A DNA stretch of 16,842 nt from Acetobacteraceae bacterium (GCA_003506895.1 DNXO01000138.1:7801-24642), one strand, 5' to 3'. Shown: positions 6,957 through 14,306, numbered from the stretch's first letter. Notes: generated from the letters alone by a model not told the origin. Translations and numbers: made by a program.

Positions 6957-8542
6957 GTGAAAATTTGGCAATGGGTGCACGCCCAAGGTTCTGGGTGCCC
7001 GGCGACTGGAATGCGTTGTTTGGATTCGGCACCAACATCCTGGTGAACGTGCTGGTGCTGACGGGCCTGCTGCGTTTCGTACTGAAAATGCCCGATGCGA
7101 TTGTCTTCGGCCGCATTCTTCCCGCGCTCGGGCTGATGCTGTGCCTTAGCACCGGCTACTACGCATTCCTTGCCTGGAACCTCGCCCGCAAGACTGGGCG
7201 CACGGATGTCTGCGCCCTGCCATCCGGCATCAGCGTCCCGCATATGTTTGTCGTGACCTTTGTCGTGATGTTGCCGATCAAGCTGGCGACAAACGACCCG
7301 ATCCAGGCCTGGGAAGCCGGATTGACCTGGGTGTTCATCCAAAGCTTCGTTCTGATGGCCGGCGGTTTTATCGGCCCCTATATCCGCAAGATCACCCCGC
7401 GCGCGGCCTTGTTGGGCTCCCTCGCGGGCATCTCCATCACCTTTATCTCCATGAGCCCGGCGGCCCAGGTGTTCACCACCCCCGTTATCGGGGTCGTGTG
7501 CTTTGCGGTCATTCTCGCCAACTGGTTCGGCGGCGTGCGCTATTTCCGCGACGTCCCCGGCGGCCTTGTGGCGATCGCCGTCGGCACGGCCATCGCCTGG
7601 GGGTCAACCGTACTGGGCCTCGGCTATGGCGACCTGACTCTGGCGAAGCTCGTCGGTTCGGTGTCCAACTTCGGCTTTTCGTTCCCGATCCCGGCGGTCG
7701 GCTATACGTTCGACGGTTTCAAATACCTGGGCGTCATTCTGGTGACGGCCATCCCATTCGGTATTTACGATCTGATCGAGGCTCTGGATAACGTCGAAAG
7801 CGCCGCTGCGGCGGGGGACAGCTTCCCCACGACCCGGGTGTTGACCGCCGATGGCGTGATCAGCCTGATCGGGTGCCTGCTGGGCAATCCGTTCATCAAC
7901 GCGGTTTACATCGGCCATCCCGGTTGGAAGGCGATGGGCGGCCGCATTGGCTATTCCGCGATGACCGGTATCATCGTGCTGGTACTGACCTGGTTCGGCA
8001 TCATCGCGGTGATCAGTGCGCTGATCCCGGTGGTCGCGATCCTGCCGATCCTGCTCTACATCGGCATGCTGATCGGCTCCCAGGCGTTTCAGGAGTCGCC
8101 GCATCGCCATGCCCCCGCCATCATACTGGCGCTGCTGCCGCAGATCGCCGAGTGGGGCAAGACACAGATCGACAACGCCCTGGCCGCAGCCGGAACGAAC
8201 GTGGCCACCGTCGGCACCGCGAAGCTTGCACAGGTCGGCGTGCTCTATGACGGGCTGGCAACTCTAGGTGGCGGAGCGACTCTGGCGGGTATCATGCTGG
8301 GGGCAGTAACGGTGTTCATCATCGATCGCGCCTTCGAGAAGGCCGCGGCCTTTGCGTTCGCCGGGGCGGTGCTGGCGTTCTTCGGGTTCATCCACGGCGC
8401 GAACGGTATTGGGATCGGACAATCGCCCACGGTCGCGGTTTCCTACCTCGTGGTCGCGGGAATCCTGTTCTACTGCTCGAAATATGCTGAGTTCCATCCG
8501 ATGGCACTGGACCTTGATGAGGTGGCGGCAGAAGCAGACTGA
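6953..8542 (+). CDS. NCS2/AzgA-like nucleobase permease
   Basis: A 529-residue polytopic inner-membrane transporter with about 12-14 hydrophobic segments between residues 20 and 505. The segment around 276-335, with EALDNVESAAAAGD, NPFINAVYIGHPGWKAMGG and RIGYS, corresponds to the substrate-binding half-helix region of AzgA/NCS2 purine-pyrimidine permeases, though the canonical TYIES is replaced by VYIGH. It is not a close match to E. coli RutG. The ATG at 6953 is coupled to the preceding amidohydrolase (ATGA overlap), with GGAG seven bases upstream; a second ATG at 6971 is possible. Because of the coupling I infer that it imports the amidohydrolase substrate or a precursor (uracil, barbiturate-like or triazine compounds are candidates). 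The exact substrate is not readable from the sequence. Confidence 0.85.
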   Translation: MSENLAMGARPRFWVPGDWNALFGFGTNILVNVLVLTGLLRFVLKMPDAIVFGRILPALGLMLCLSTGYYAFLAWNLARKTGRTDVCALPSGISVPHMFVVTFVVMLPIKLATNDPIQAWEAGLTWVFIQSFVLMAGGFIGPYIRKITPRAALLGSLAGISITFISMSPAAQVFTTPVIGVVCFAVILANWFGGVRYFRDVPGGLVAIAVGTAIAWGSTVLGLGYGDLTLAKLVGSVSNFGFSFPIPAVGYTFDGFKYLGVILVTAIPFGIYDLIEALDNVESAAAAGDSFPTTRVLTADGVISLIGCLLGNPFINAVYIGHPGWKAMGGRIGYSAMTGIIVLVLTWFGIIAVISALIPVVAILPILLYIGMLIGSQAFQESPHRHAPAIILALLPQIAEWGKTQIDNALAAAGTNVATVGTAKLAQVGVLYDGLATLGGGATLAGIMLGAVTVFIIDRAFEKAAAFAFAGAVLAFFGFIHGANGIGIGQSPTVAVSYLVVAGILFYCSKYAEFHPMALDLDEVAAEAD

Positions 8543-8553
8543 CTTTGAATTGC

Positions 8554-8584
8554 GGAAGGTCGGGCAACCCGGCCTTCCTATTTT
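8554..8584 (+). terminator. Rho-independent terminator after the permease
   Basis: An 11-bp stem, GGAAGGTCGGG against CCCGGCCTTCC (one G-T pair), closes on a CAA loop and is followed by TATTTTA. It begins 12 bases after the permease stop. The T-rich tail is on the plus strand only, so it ends the amidohydrolase-permease operon and not the converging rut operon. Confidence 0.85.
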
Positions 8585-8882
8585 ATCAGCCCGTGCATCG
8601 AACTACGCGCAAGATCCCCCAACTCGACCAGCAAGCGCGCGACCTCATCGGTGGCAAAGACCCAGCCGGCCATATACAGCCCCTGGCGGGCATGTCGCCA
8701 GCGGCCCCAAGGGCCGATGCCGGGCGCAAAAGGGTTTCATCGTTCGGTGCATCGGCCCAAACGCCCCCCCCCCCCCCGATAGGCACATGAGCACGATGCC
8801 TTTCATGAGATCCAGGCGCGAGACCGACCTTATCGAAAATCCGAGCCAGATGAATGAGGCCCCACCGAGAGATTCCGTGCGT
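8578..8882 (-). pseudogene. Possible decayed minus-strand gene across a poly-C tract
   Basis: Two stretches read like real protein but in different minus-strand frames. One, open from 8882 downward, gives LIHLARIFDKVGLAPGSHER and then runs into glycines from the C tract. The other ends at a TAG at 8578-8580 and gives NPFAPGIGPWGRW followed by GLYMAGWVFATDEVARLLVE; it is closed upstream by a TGA a few codons earlier. One frameshift near 8735 would join them. There is no intact reading frame or start. I do not recognise the product; it does not look like RutE or RutF. It lies directly downstream of rutD on the same strand, so it could be the remnant of a former last gene of that operon. Coding resemblance by eye is weak evidence. 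Confidence 0.3.
8764..8777. repeat. Homopolymer of 14 C
   Basis: Fourteen consecutive C on the plus strand, in the gap between two converging operons. Such a run is prone to slippage in vivo and to miscounting in sequencing. It lies inside the possible decayed gene, so its length sets that frame. Confidence 0.9.
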
Positions 8883-8913
8883 CTACGTATCAAGCCTCCA
8901 AAGTTCGACGTGC

Positions 8914-8931
8914 ACATAACGGACATAACGG
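8914..8931. repeat. Two tandem copies of a 9-base unit
   Basis: ACATAACGG occurs twice in direct succession, about 45 bases past the rutD stop. I see no hairpin with a T-run here, so no intrinsic terminator for the rut operon is evident between 8580 and 8974. Confidence 0.7.
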
Positions 8932-8974
8932 CACCGCACATCACACGTTGCGGCGACCTGACGGCAACCCCGAA

Positions 8975-9742
8975 TCATCGCTCAAGAAGGAAGCGCAACA
9001 CCATCGCATCGAAGCCTGCCGCGTCGGTAATGTTGCAGGCATGCCCGCCGTGATCGATCAAGGTAAGTTCCGCGTTGGGCAGCCCATCGGCCAACTCGAT
9101 CGAACAGGAGTAAGGCACCAACACGTCATCACGCGTGGCAATAACCATCGTAGGCGCAACGATCGTGCTCACGCCGATCTCGAATGCTTCAACCGCGCCG
9201 ATTCGGCGGAGTACGGTTTCGGTCGGCGGAAAATGCGCGATGCCTGCCGCATCCTGTTCCAACAACCAGTCCTGGCGATCCGCCAGCCAGGTCGCTGGAT
9301 ACAGAAACAACGGTTGAGCGCGGACGTAAGCCTCCGGTCCGGTATCCAGCAAAAGGCTCTTCCGGATAGCGAAGCAGCGCAGGGTGTGGGGGTGCGTCTT
9401 GGCCCATGCGTTCACGAGCACCATCCGGTCGATCATCGACGGCCGGTCCAGGGCAAGCCGCAACCCAATCAGGCCGCCCAACGCATGGCCGATGAAATGG
9501 CATCTGGAGACGCCCAGTTCGTCCAGCAACGCCGCGAGTTCGTTCGCCATGTCACCGATCGAATACCCCTCTGGCACCGCTCCGCCGCTACGGCCGGTAC
9601 CTTGCTGATCGTACGCGATGACCCGGAAATGCTGCGCCAGCACCGGGATTTGTGGTGCCCAATAATGCGCGGCGCCACCCAGGCCCGATGACAGCACCAC
9701 CGTTGGTGCACCATCGGTTCGACCATGAATTTCGTAATACAC
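8975..9742 (-). CDS. rutD: RutD, putative aminoacrylate hydrolase
   Basis: A 255-residue cytosolic alpha/beta-hydrolase-fold protein of the uracil degradation (Rut) pathway, thought to speed hydrolysis of aminoacrylate to malonic semialdehyde and ammonia. It matches E. coli RutD along its length: SSGLGGAAHYW near 18-28, YDQQGTG at 44-50, the elbow GHALGG at 85-90, QPLFLYPATW near 143-152 and GGHACN at 232-237. Alanine (A87) replaces the serine nucleophile, as in E. coli RutD, so the usual Ser-His-Asp mechanism is unavailable although H234 and D205/D206 remain. The start is a GTG 7 bases after the rutC stop, without an obvious ribosome site, suggesting translational coupling. It is the last intact gene of the minus-strand cluster. 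Confidence 0.93.
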   Translation of the reverse strand: MYYEIHGRTDGAPTVVLSSGLGGAAHYWAPQIPVLAQHFRVIAYDQQGTGRSGGAVPEGYSIGDMANELAALLDELGVSRCHFIGHALGGLIGLRLALDRPSMIDRMVLVNAWAKTHPHTLRCFAIRKSLLLDTGPEAYVRAQPLFLYPATWLADRQDWLLEQDAAGIAHFPPTETVLRRIGAVEAFEIGVSTIVAPTMVIATRDDVLVPYSCSIELADGLPNAELTLIDHGGHACNITDAAGFDAMVLRFLLER

Positions 9743-9749
9743 GACGCGG

Positions 9750-10139
9750 CTACTTCTTCCCTATGTGCGCGATCGTCGCGATCTCCACCAGCGCGTCCGG
9801 CTTCACAAGCCCGCACTGGATGCAGAAGCGCGCCGGCTTATCGCCCGGGAAATACTCCGCATAGACCTTGTTAAGCGCGGCGTAGTCGGCCCAGTCGCGG
9901 ATGAAGATCGAATTGAACGTCACGTCCTCCATGGTTCCACCCGCGGTTTCGATCACGGATTTGATCGTCTCCAGAACGTGCCGGGTTTGTGCCGCCGCGT
10001 CGCCCACATGCACGACGTTGTTGTCTTTATCGAAAGGCAGGGTGCCGGAAACATAGACAACACCATCCGCCATCGTGCCGGGCGAGAATGGTGCGATCGG
10101 GGTGCTGGTGCCGGGTGGCAGGATAATGGTCTTGGGCAT
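9750..10139 (-). CDS. rutC: RutC, aminoacrylate deaminase (RidA family)
   Basis: A 129-residue member of the RidA/YjgF/YER057c family that acts on 3-aminoacrylate, the product of RutB, in uracil catabolism. It is nearly full-length identical in pattern to E. coli RutC (128 aa): GTMADGVVYVSGTLPFD at 21-37, QTRHVLETIKSVIETAGGTM at 51-70 and PGDKPARFCIQCGLVKPDAL at 98-117, with R104, C107 and E119 at the trimer-interface active site. The ATG at 10139 follows the rutB stop by 9 bases, with AAGG 8 bases upstream. The rutD GTG follows 7 bases after its own stop. Confidence 0.96.
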   Translation of the reverse strand: MPKTIILPPGTSTPIAPFSPGTMADGVVYVSGTLPFDKDNNVVHVGDAAAQTRHVLETIKSVIETAGGTMEDVTFNSIFIRDWADYAALNKVYAEYFPGDKPARFCIQCGLVKPDALVEIATIAHIGKK

Positions 10140-10148
10140 GATGTAACC

Positions 10149-10877
10149 TTATGTACTGGAGGACGGCGCGACCTGACCGACGGCACCGCAGAAATCGGCA
10201 ACGGTCGAGACCCAGCCGAAGAATTTCTCGATATTGTAGAGTGACGCCTGCTGGATGAAGTCGGGCCCCAGATGATGGGTCGCGTCTTCCAGCACGACGC
10301 CGAAATATTCCAGATGGAAGGCATCGCGCAGCGACGATTCGACACAGACGTTCGTCGCCACGCCGGTGAACACCAGGGTGCGGATACCGCGCGCCCGCAG
10401 AACGCTATCGATGTTCGTATTGAAGAAGCCGCTGTATCGCGTCTTGGGAATGACGATGTCGCCGGGCTGCGGCTTCAGCGCATCGACGATCGCATAATCC
10501 CAGGTTCCCTTCGCCAGCAGCGTTCCAGCCAGTTCCGGGCGCGCACGCATCGTCTTCAGCGCGTTGGATTTATGCCAGTTGGGGGAGCCTGGCGTTCCCG
10601 CCTCGACGTAATCCTTGTCCCAACCATTCTGGAAGAAGATCACCGTCACCCCGGCCGCTCGGGCGGCATCGAGCACCACCTTCGTTTTGGCGACCGCCCC
10701 CGCCGCGCCAGCCACATCGAATCCTGCGATGTCGACGTATCCGCCTTCCGAGGCATACGCATTCTGCATATCGACGACGATGACCGCCGTCTCGCTGGGC
10801 TTAAGGCTCAGCGCTTCCGGGCGCGCCGGCAGCGTCACGCTTTCGCCACGGGTATTGGGCTGGCGATATCCGGTCAT
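10149..10877 (-). CDS. rutB: RutB, (peroxy)ureidoacrylate amidohydrolase
   Basis: A 242-residue isochorismatase-fold cysteine hydrolase. In the Rut pathway it cleaves the ring-opened product of RutA to aminoacrylate plus carbamate, which yields CO2 and ammonia. Counting from the ATG at 10877, the triad is D36 (VVDMQNAY), K145 (IPKTRYSGFF) and C178 (GVATNVCVES). The spacing equals that of E. coli D24/K133/C166. I chose the ATG at 10877 because it overlaps the rutA stop as TGATG; a GTG one codon upstream (10880) is also in frame. This is the second isochorismatase-family hydrolase in the window and differs clearly from the one at 6267: it has HKSNALKTMR instead of the HTREGHRPDL motif. Confidence 0.95.
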   Translation of the reverse strand: MTGYRQPNTRGESVTLPARPEALSLKPSETAVIVVDMQNAYASEGGYVDIAGFDVAGAAGAVAKTKVVLDAARAAGVTVIFFQNGWDKDYVEAGTPGSPNWHKSNALKTMRARPELAGTLLAKGTWDYAIVDALKPQPGDIVIPKTRYSGFFNTNIDSVLRARGIRTLVFTGVATNVCVESSLRDAFHLEYFGVVLEDATHHLGPDFIQQASLYNIEKFFGWVSTVADFCGAVGQVAPSSST

Positions 10878-11953
10878 CACCCGATCTCCACATGCTGGCG
10901 GGTCTTCATCAGCGGCTGGATGCGGGATCCGAAATCTTCGGTTCCTTTGATGAAGTCGTCGAATGTCAGCAGGACCCCATCGCAGCCCTCCACGGTATCA
11001 ACTTCATCCAGCAGCCGAGCAATCGTTTCGTAGGATCCCACAAGCGTGCCCATGTTGATGTTCACGGCGGAAACCGGATCGGCCATCTGCCGCACATTGG
11101 TATCGGCCCCGGACGACTTGTCCGCCTCGGACTGACCGACCAGCCACGCAACCGCCTCCTGATCCGTGCCCGCCTTGTAGTGCTCCCATTTCGCGCGCGC
11201 GGCGGCGTCGGTTTCATCGGCGATGATCATGAATAAGGCATAAGCGCGCACCTCGCGCCCCGTCCGGGCAGCCGCGGCAGTCAACTTGGCCACGGTAGGC
11301 GCGAACGCCACAGGTGTATTGACGCCTTTGCCGAAGCAGAAATTGTAGTCCGCATACTGGGCTGAAAACGCCATTCCTGCTTCGCTTTGCCCAGCGCAGA
11401 TGATCTTCATCGGCACCTGGGGCCGGGGGCTGAGCCGGCAATCGTCCATCGTGAAGAAGTCACCCTTGAAATCGGAGCGGCCGGTTTCCCAGAGCTCCCG
11501 CATAACCTGGATGTACTCGGAGAGGTACTGATATCGCCGGCCGAAATATTCGTCGCCTGGCCACAGCCCCATCTGGGAGTATTCTGGCTTCTGCCAGCCC
11601 GTGACCAGATTCAGCCCGAACCGCCCGTCGGAGATGGAATCGATCGTCGATGCCATGCGCGCCGCAATGGCCGGCGGGATAGCGAGGGTGGCGCAGGTGG
11701 CAAATATCTTGATCCGCGTCGTGACCGCGGCCAGCCCCGCCATCAGCGTGAACGACTCCAGGTTATGGTCCCAGAATTCCGTCTTCCCGCCGAAGCCTCG
11801 CAACTTGATCATCGACAGCACGAAATCCAGCCCATACCGCTCGGCCGTCAGGGTCACCTGCTTGTTCAACGCGAAGCTGGGCCAGTATTGGGGCGAGTTC
11901 TCCGATATCAGCCAACCATTGTTGCCGATGGGGATGAAAACGCCGATCTGCAT
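10877..11953 (-). CDS. rutA: RutA, pyrimidine monooxygenase
   Basis: A 358-residue FMN-dependent class C flavoprotein monooxygenase (luciferase-like TIM barrel) that cleaves the uracil ring between N3 and C4, the first step of the Rut pathway. It follows E. coli RutA closely: IGVFIPIGNNGWLI at the N-terminus, MIKLRGFGGKTEFWDHNLES, FGLNLVTGWQKPEY, ICAGQSEAGMAFSAQYADYN, MIIADETDAAARAKWEHYKAG and TNVRQMADPVSAVNINMGTL. The ATG at 11953 has AGGTGAGG five bases upstream and matches the family N-terminus. An in-frame TTG at 11980 lacks any ribosome site, so I prefer the ATG. The stop overlaps rutB (TGATG). No RutF flavin reductase is in the window, so reduced FMN must come from elsewhere. Confidence 0.96.
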   Translation of the reverse strand: MQIGVFIPIGNNGWLISENSPQYWPSFALNKQVTLTAERYGLDFVLSMIKLRGFGGKTEFWDHNLESFTLMAGLAAVTTRIKIFATCATLAIPPAIAARMASTIDSISDGRFGLNLVTGWQKPEYSQMGLWPGDEYFGRRYQYLSEYIQVMRELWETGRSDFKGDFFTMDDCRLSPRPQVPMKIICAGQSEAGMAFSAQYADYNFCFGKGVNTPVAFAPTVAKLTAAAARTGREVRAYALFMIIADETDAAARAKWEHYKAGTDQEAVAWLVGQSEADKSSGADTNVRQMADPVSAVNINMGTLVGSYETIARLLDEVDTVEGCDGVLLTFDDFIKGTEDFGSRIQPLMKTRQHVEIG

Positions 11954-11966
11954 GCCCGCCTCACCT

Positions 11967-11981
11967 GTTGGTTGCGCCAAC
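11967..11981 (-). promoter_or_regulatory. Inverted repeat just upstream of rutA
   Basis: GTTGG and CCAAC flank a 5-base centre within the 57-base gap between the crotonase stop and the rutA ATG, 14 bases before the ATG. It may be an operator for an internal rutA promoter, or a hairpin affecting translation, as it abuts the AGGTGAGG ribosome site. It does not match the RutR consensus. Confidence 0.35.
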
Positions 11982-12010
11982 GGTGAAGCAAGAACAGCGC
12001 CAGCGGGCGT

Positions 12011-12775
12011 TCAGGAAAATTTAGAAAAGTCCGGCTTTCGCTTCTCGACGAAGGCCTGGAACGCCTCCGCTGCCTCGGGGGAGCGCAGACGCTCCTTGAA
12101 CAACACCAGCTCCTCGGCGATCCGACCGGGGACATCGTCGCGGCCGTTCTTGATCAGGTTCTTCGTCATCCGCATGGCCGCCGGAGGCAGCGCCGCCATC
12201 CTGGCTGCCACATCGCGCGCGGCCGTGATCAGGTCTTCGTTCGCGACGACCTGGTTTACGAAACCCCAATCGCGAGCGGTCTCCGCATCCAGCGAATCGC
12301 CTAGCAAAAGCAGAGCACTGGCCCGCTGGTGCCCAACGAGACGCGGAAACAGCAAGGAGCTCGCGGCCTCCGGAACCAGCCCCAGGCTGGTGAACGGCAT
12401 CCGGAATGTCGCGGAACGCGCCGCGATCACGATATCGGCATGAGCCAGCATCGTAGTCCCAACGCCAATCGCCGGACCATTGACCGCCGCGACCATCGGT
12501 TTGGTCAAAGACGATAATGCGGTCAGGAACGGCGAGGCGTGCGTTTCCTCGTTCGTCGCCGCGCGGCTCTGGAAATCGCGGATGTCGTTACCGGAGGTGA
12601 ACGTGTCACCGGCACCGGTCAACAGAACGGCGCGGATCGCAGCATCCTCATCGGCTCGCCGGAACGCATCCACGACCGCGGCATACATAGCCCGGGTCAG
12701 CGCGTTCTTTTTCTCCGGCCGGTTGAACCGGACTTCCAACACCGGGCCAGTCTGGGTCACGAGGACGTCGCTCAT
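12011..12775 (-). CDS. Crotonase-fold enoyl-CoA isomerase-like protein
   Basis: A 254-residue cytosolic crotonase. The CoA/oxyanion-hole loop is present (TSGNDIRDF at 60-68 and PAIGVGTT at 101-108). The two hydratase glutamates are not: the position of rat Glu144 is T108 and that of Glu164 is F128. Instead E136, in LGLVPEAASS, falls where peroxisomal-type delta3,delta2-enoyl-CoA isomerases (ECI2/PECI) carry their catalytic Glu. I therefore call an isomerase-type enzyme and not a hydratase. The ATG at 12775 has AGGA 8 bases upstream. It lies 20 bases after the upstream amidohydrolase gene and 57 bases before rutA, all on one strand, so co-transcription is likely. A role in pyrimidine breakdown is not obvious; it may serve fatty-acid or other acyl-CoA metabolism. 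Confidence 0.85.
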   Translation of the reverse strand: MSDVLVTQTGPVLEVRFNRPEKKNALTRAMYAAVVDAFRRADEDAAIRAVLLTGAGDTFTSGNDIRDFQSRAATNEETHASPFLTALSSLTKPMVAAVNGPAIGVGTTMLAHADIVIAARSATFRMPFTSLGLVPEAASSLLFPRLVGHQRASALLLLGDSLDAETARDWGFVNQVVANEDLITAARDVAARMAALPPAAMRMTKNLIKNGRDDVPGRIAEELVLFKERLRSPEAAEAFQAFVEKRKPDFSKFS

Positions 12776-12795
12776 TGATTTTCCTACCCTGGGTG

Positions 12796-13773
12796 TCAGC
12801 CGATCAGGTCGTGAACCTGCCGCGTCATCGTGGCGATCAGATCGGTCATTTGTTGTTGGACAAAGGTGAAAGCAGGCAGTCGTTCGATGCGGGCTTCGTC
12901 CATATACAGCGCTCGGGCGATCTCGATCTGCAAGACATGCACATCGTCTGCCGGGCGCCCATAATGCCGGGTGATATAGCCGCCCGCGTATGGATCGTTG
13001 CGGCGCACCAGGTATCCCTTGTTGCTCAACAATCCCTCGGCCGCCCGCGTAACACGGGAGGCACAGGACGATCCATGCAGGTCGCCCAACACGAAATCGA
13101 CCGGCCGCGTGGTCGTCCGCCGCCCCTGAGTGGCGGAGGGCATGGAATGACAGTCGATCAGCAGACAATAGCCGAACCGCCCGCGGATATCTTCGATCAG
13201 GTGCGTCAGCGTCCGATGAAATGGCCGCCAATACGTGAAGATCCGGCGTTCGGCTTCCGCAAAGGACAGTTTGGCACCGTAGATTGGCTCCCCCGACGCG
13301 ATGACTTTCGCGATCGTGCCCAGGCCGGCACTCACCCGCGAACTGGTGGTATTGACCCAGTCCGGCAATCGATCCGAGAACATGCCGGGATCCAGCTCCC
13401 ACGCCTCACGGTTGGCGTCGCAGAGGGCACGGGGAAAGTTCGCGGCGAGCAAAGCGGCGCCGTGATGGGGGGCGGCACCGAACAACTCGTCCACGAAGCA
13501 ATCTTCGCTGCGTCGCAAACTCAGCGGACAGAGCCGAACGCCAGACATCAGGTCGACCGAATACGCACGGCCGGAATGGGCGGAGGTGAAGATCACCGGC
13601 GCGAAAGGACGCTCCGGCGCAAGAAGGCGGAATGGGCTGCTTTCCTGGGGTTCGGGCAACGCGGCGGGGAGATCCATCGGCGCATCAAAGACGGTGTGGA
13701 CCAAAATGTCACTATGCCGAATCCCGCGGTCACGCGGATAGCCGCGGATACTGAAACCCTCTTGCAACGGCAC
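12796..13773 (-). CDS. N-formylglutamate amidohydrolase-like (HutG type)
   Basis: A 325-residue (from GTG 13773) zinc-type amidohydrolase of the N-formylglutamate deformylase family (PF05013-like). Visible motifs are SAHSGR at 64-69, SEDCFVDELF near 89-98, ALCDANREAWELDPGMF near 116-131, IDCHSMPS at 206-213, DFVLGDLHGSSC at 226-237 and RNDPYAGGYITRHYG near 258-272. His, Asp and Glu residues in these are the expected metal and catalytic ligands. No other hut genes are nearby, so histidine degradation is not implied; it could release formate or act on another N-acyl amino acid. The start is uncertain. GTG 13773 has no ribosome site and leaves 23 bases to the divergent gpt. ATG 13677 (Met33) would give the usual N-terminal length and about 120 bases for promoters. 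It heads the six-gene minus-strand cluster. Confidence 0.82.
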   Translation of the reverse strand: MPLQEGFSIRGYPRDRGIRHSDILVHTVFDAPMDLPAALPEPQESSPFRLLAPERPFAPVIFTSAHSGRAYSVDLMSGVRLCPLSLRRSEDCFVDELFGAAPHHGAALLAANFPRALCDANREAWELDPGMFSDRLPDWVNTTSSRVSAGLGTIAKVIASGEPIYGAKLSFAEAERRIFTYWRPFHRTLTHLIEDIRGRFGYCLLIDCHSMPSATQGRRTTTRPVDFVLGDLHGSSCASRVTRAAEGLLSNKGYLVRRNDPYAGGYITRHYGRPADDVHVLQIEIARALYMDEARIERLPAFTFVQQQMTDLIATMTRQVHDLIG

Positions 13774-13796
13774 CCGATTTTCGCGGAGAAGTGTTC

Positions 13797-14285
13797 ATGG
13801 CCAGTCACTACTACACCGTTACCTGGGACCAACTTCACCGCGATGCCAGAGCACTCGCCTGGCGGTTGATGGGGATTGGCCCGTTCACCGGCATCGTTGC
13901 GATCACCCGGGGCGGATTGATCCCAGCGGCCATCATCGCACGCGAACTCGACCTGAGATTGGTCGAGAGTGTGTGCGTCGTCACTTATCAGGACGAACAG
14001 CGCGGCGAACCGGTGGTGACCAAGCCACCTGTCGCGGCGGGCGACGGGACCGGATTTCTGGTCGTGGACGACCTCGTTGATTCAGGCACCACGGCGCGCG
14101 TCGTCCGGGCCTTGCTGCCGAAAGCGCATTTTGCCTGTGTTTATGCCAAACCGGCAGGCCGTCCGACCGTGGACAGCTTTGTTACCGAAGTGTCCCAGGA
14201 CACCTGGATACTGTTCCCCTGGGACACCGAACCGCAATTTATCGAGCCGCTGGCTCGGCGCGGCGCACCTGAGACGTCCAGCTAA
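13797..14285 (+). CDS. gpt: Xanthine-guanine phosphoribosyltransferase
   Basis: A 162-residue type I phosphoribosyltransferase that converts guanine, xanthine and hypoxanthine to their nucleotides with PRPP (purine salvage). The PRPP loop is FLVVDDLVDSGTTAR at 87-101, preceded by AITRGGLIPA at 35-44. The C-terminal WILFPWD at 137-143 corresponds to the purine-stacking WIPFPWD segment of E. coli Gpt. The length is close to E. coli Gpt (152 aa). I chose the ATG at 13797 because GGAG lies 8 bases upstream; a GTG at 13791 is in frame but too close to that site. It is transcribed away from the amidohydrolase-rut cluster and converges on manC. Confidence 0.93.
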   Translation: MASHYYTVTWDQLHRDARALAWRLMGIGPFTGIVAITRGGLIPAAIIARELDLRLVESVCVVTYQDEQRGEPVVTKPPVAAGDGTGFLVVDDLVDSGTTARVVRALLPKAHFACVYAKPAGRPTVDSFVTEVSQDTWILFPWDTEPQFIEPLARRGAPETSS

Positions 14286-14306
14286 TCGCCGGCCTGTGAT
14301 CGTGTG

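Noticed and set aside
6953..8542. Calling the permease RutG
   Set aside because: It is distant from E. coli-type RutG, has AzgA-like features and is coupled to a BiuH-like hydrolase, not to rutABCD; only a general nucleobase-permease call is supportable.
8764..8777. Phase-variation switch
   Set aside because: There is no intact reading frame with a start codon through the C run; slippage control cannot be claimed without a functional gene.
12011..12775. 3-hydroxypropionyl-CoA dehydratase feeding the Rut product to propionyl-CoA
   Set aside because: It is attractive by context, but both hydratase glutamates are replaced (T108, F128), so a dehydratase/hydratase role is unlikely.
12776..13402. 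In-frame N-terminal extension of the crotonase
   Set aside because: It overlaps the clearly coding amidohydrolase in another frame; ATG 12775 has a ribosome site and the family N-terminus.
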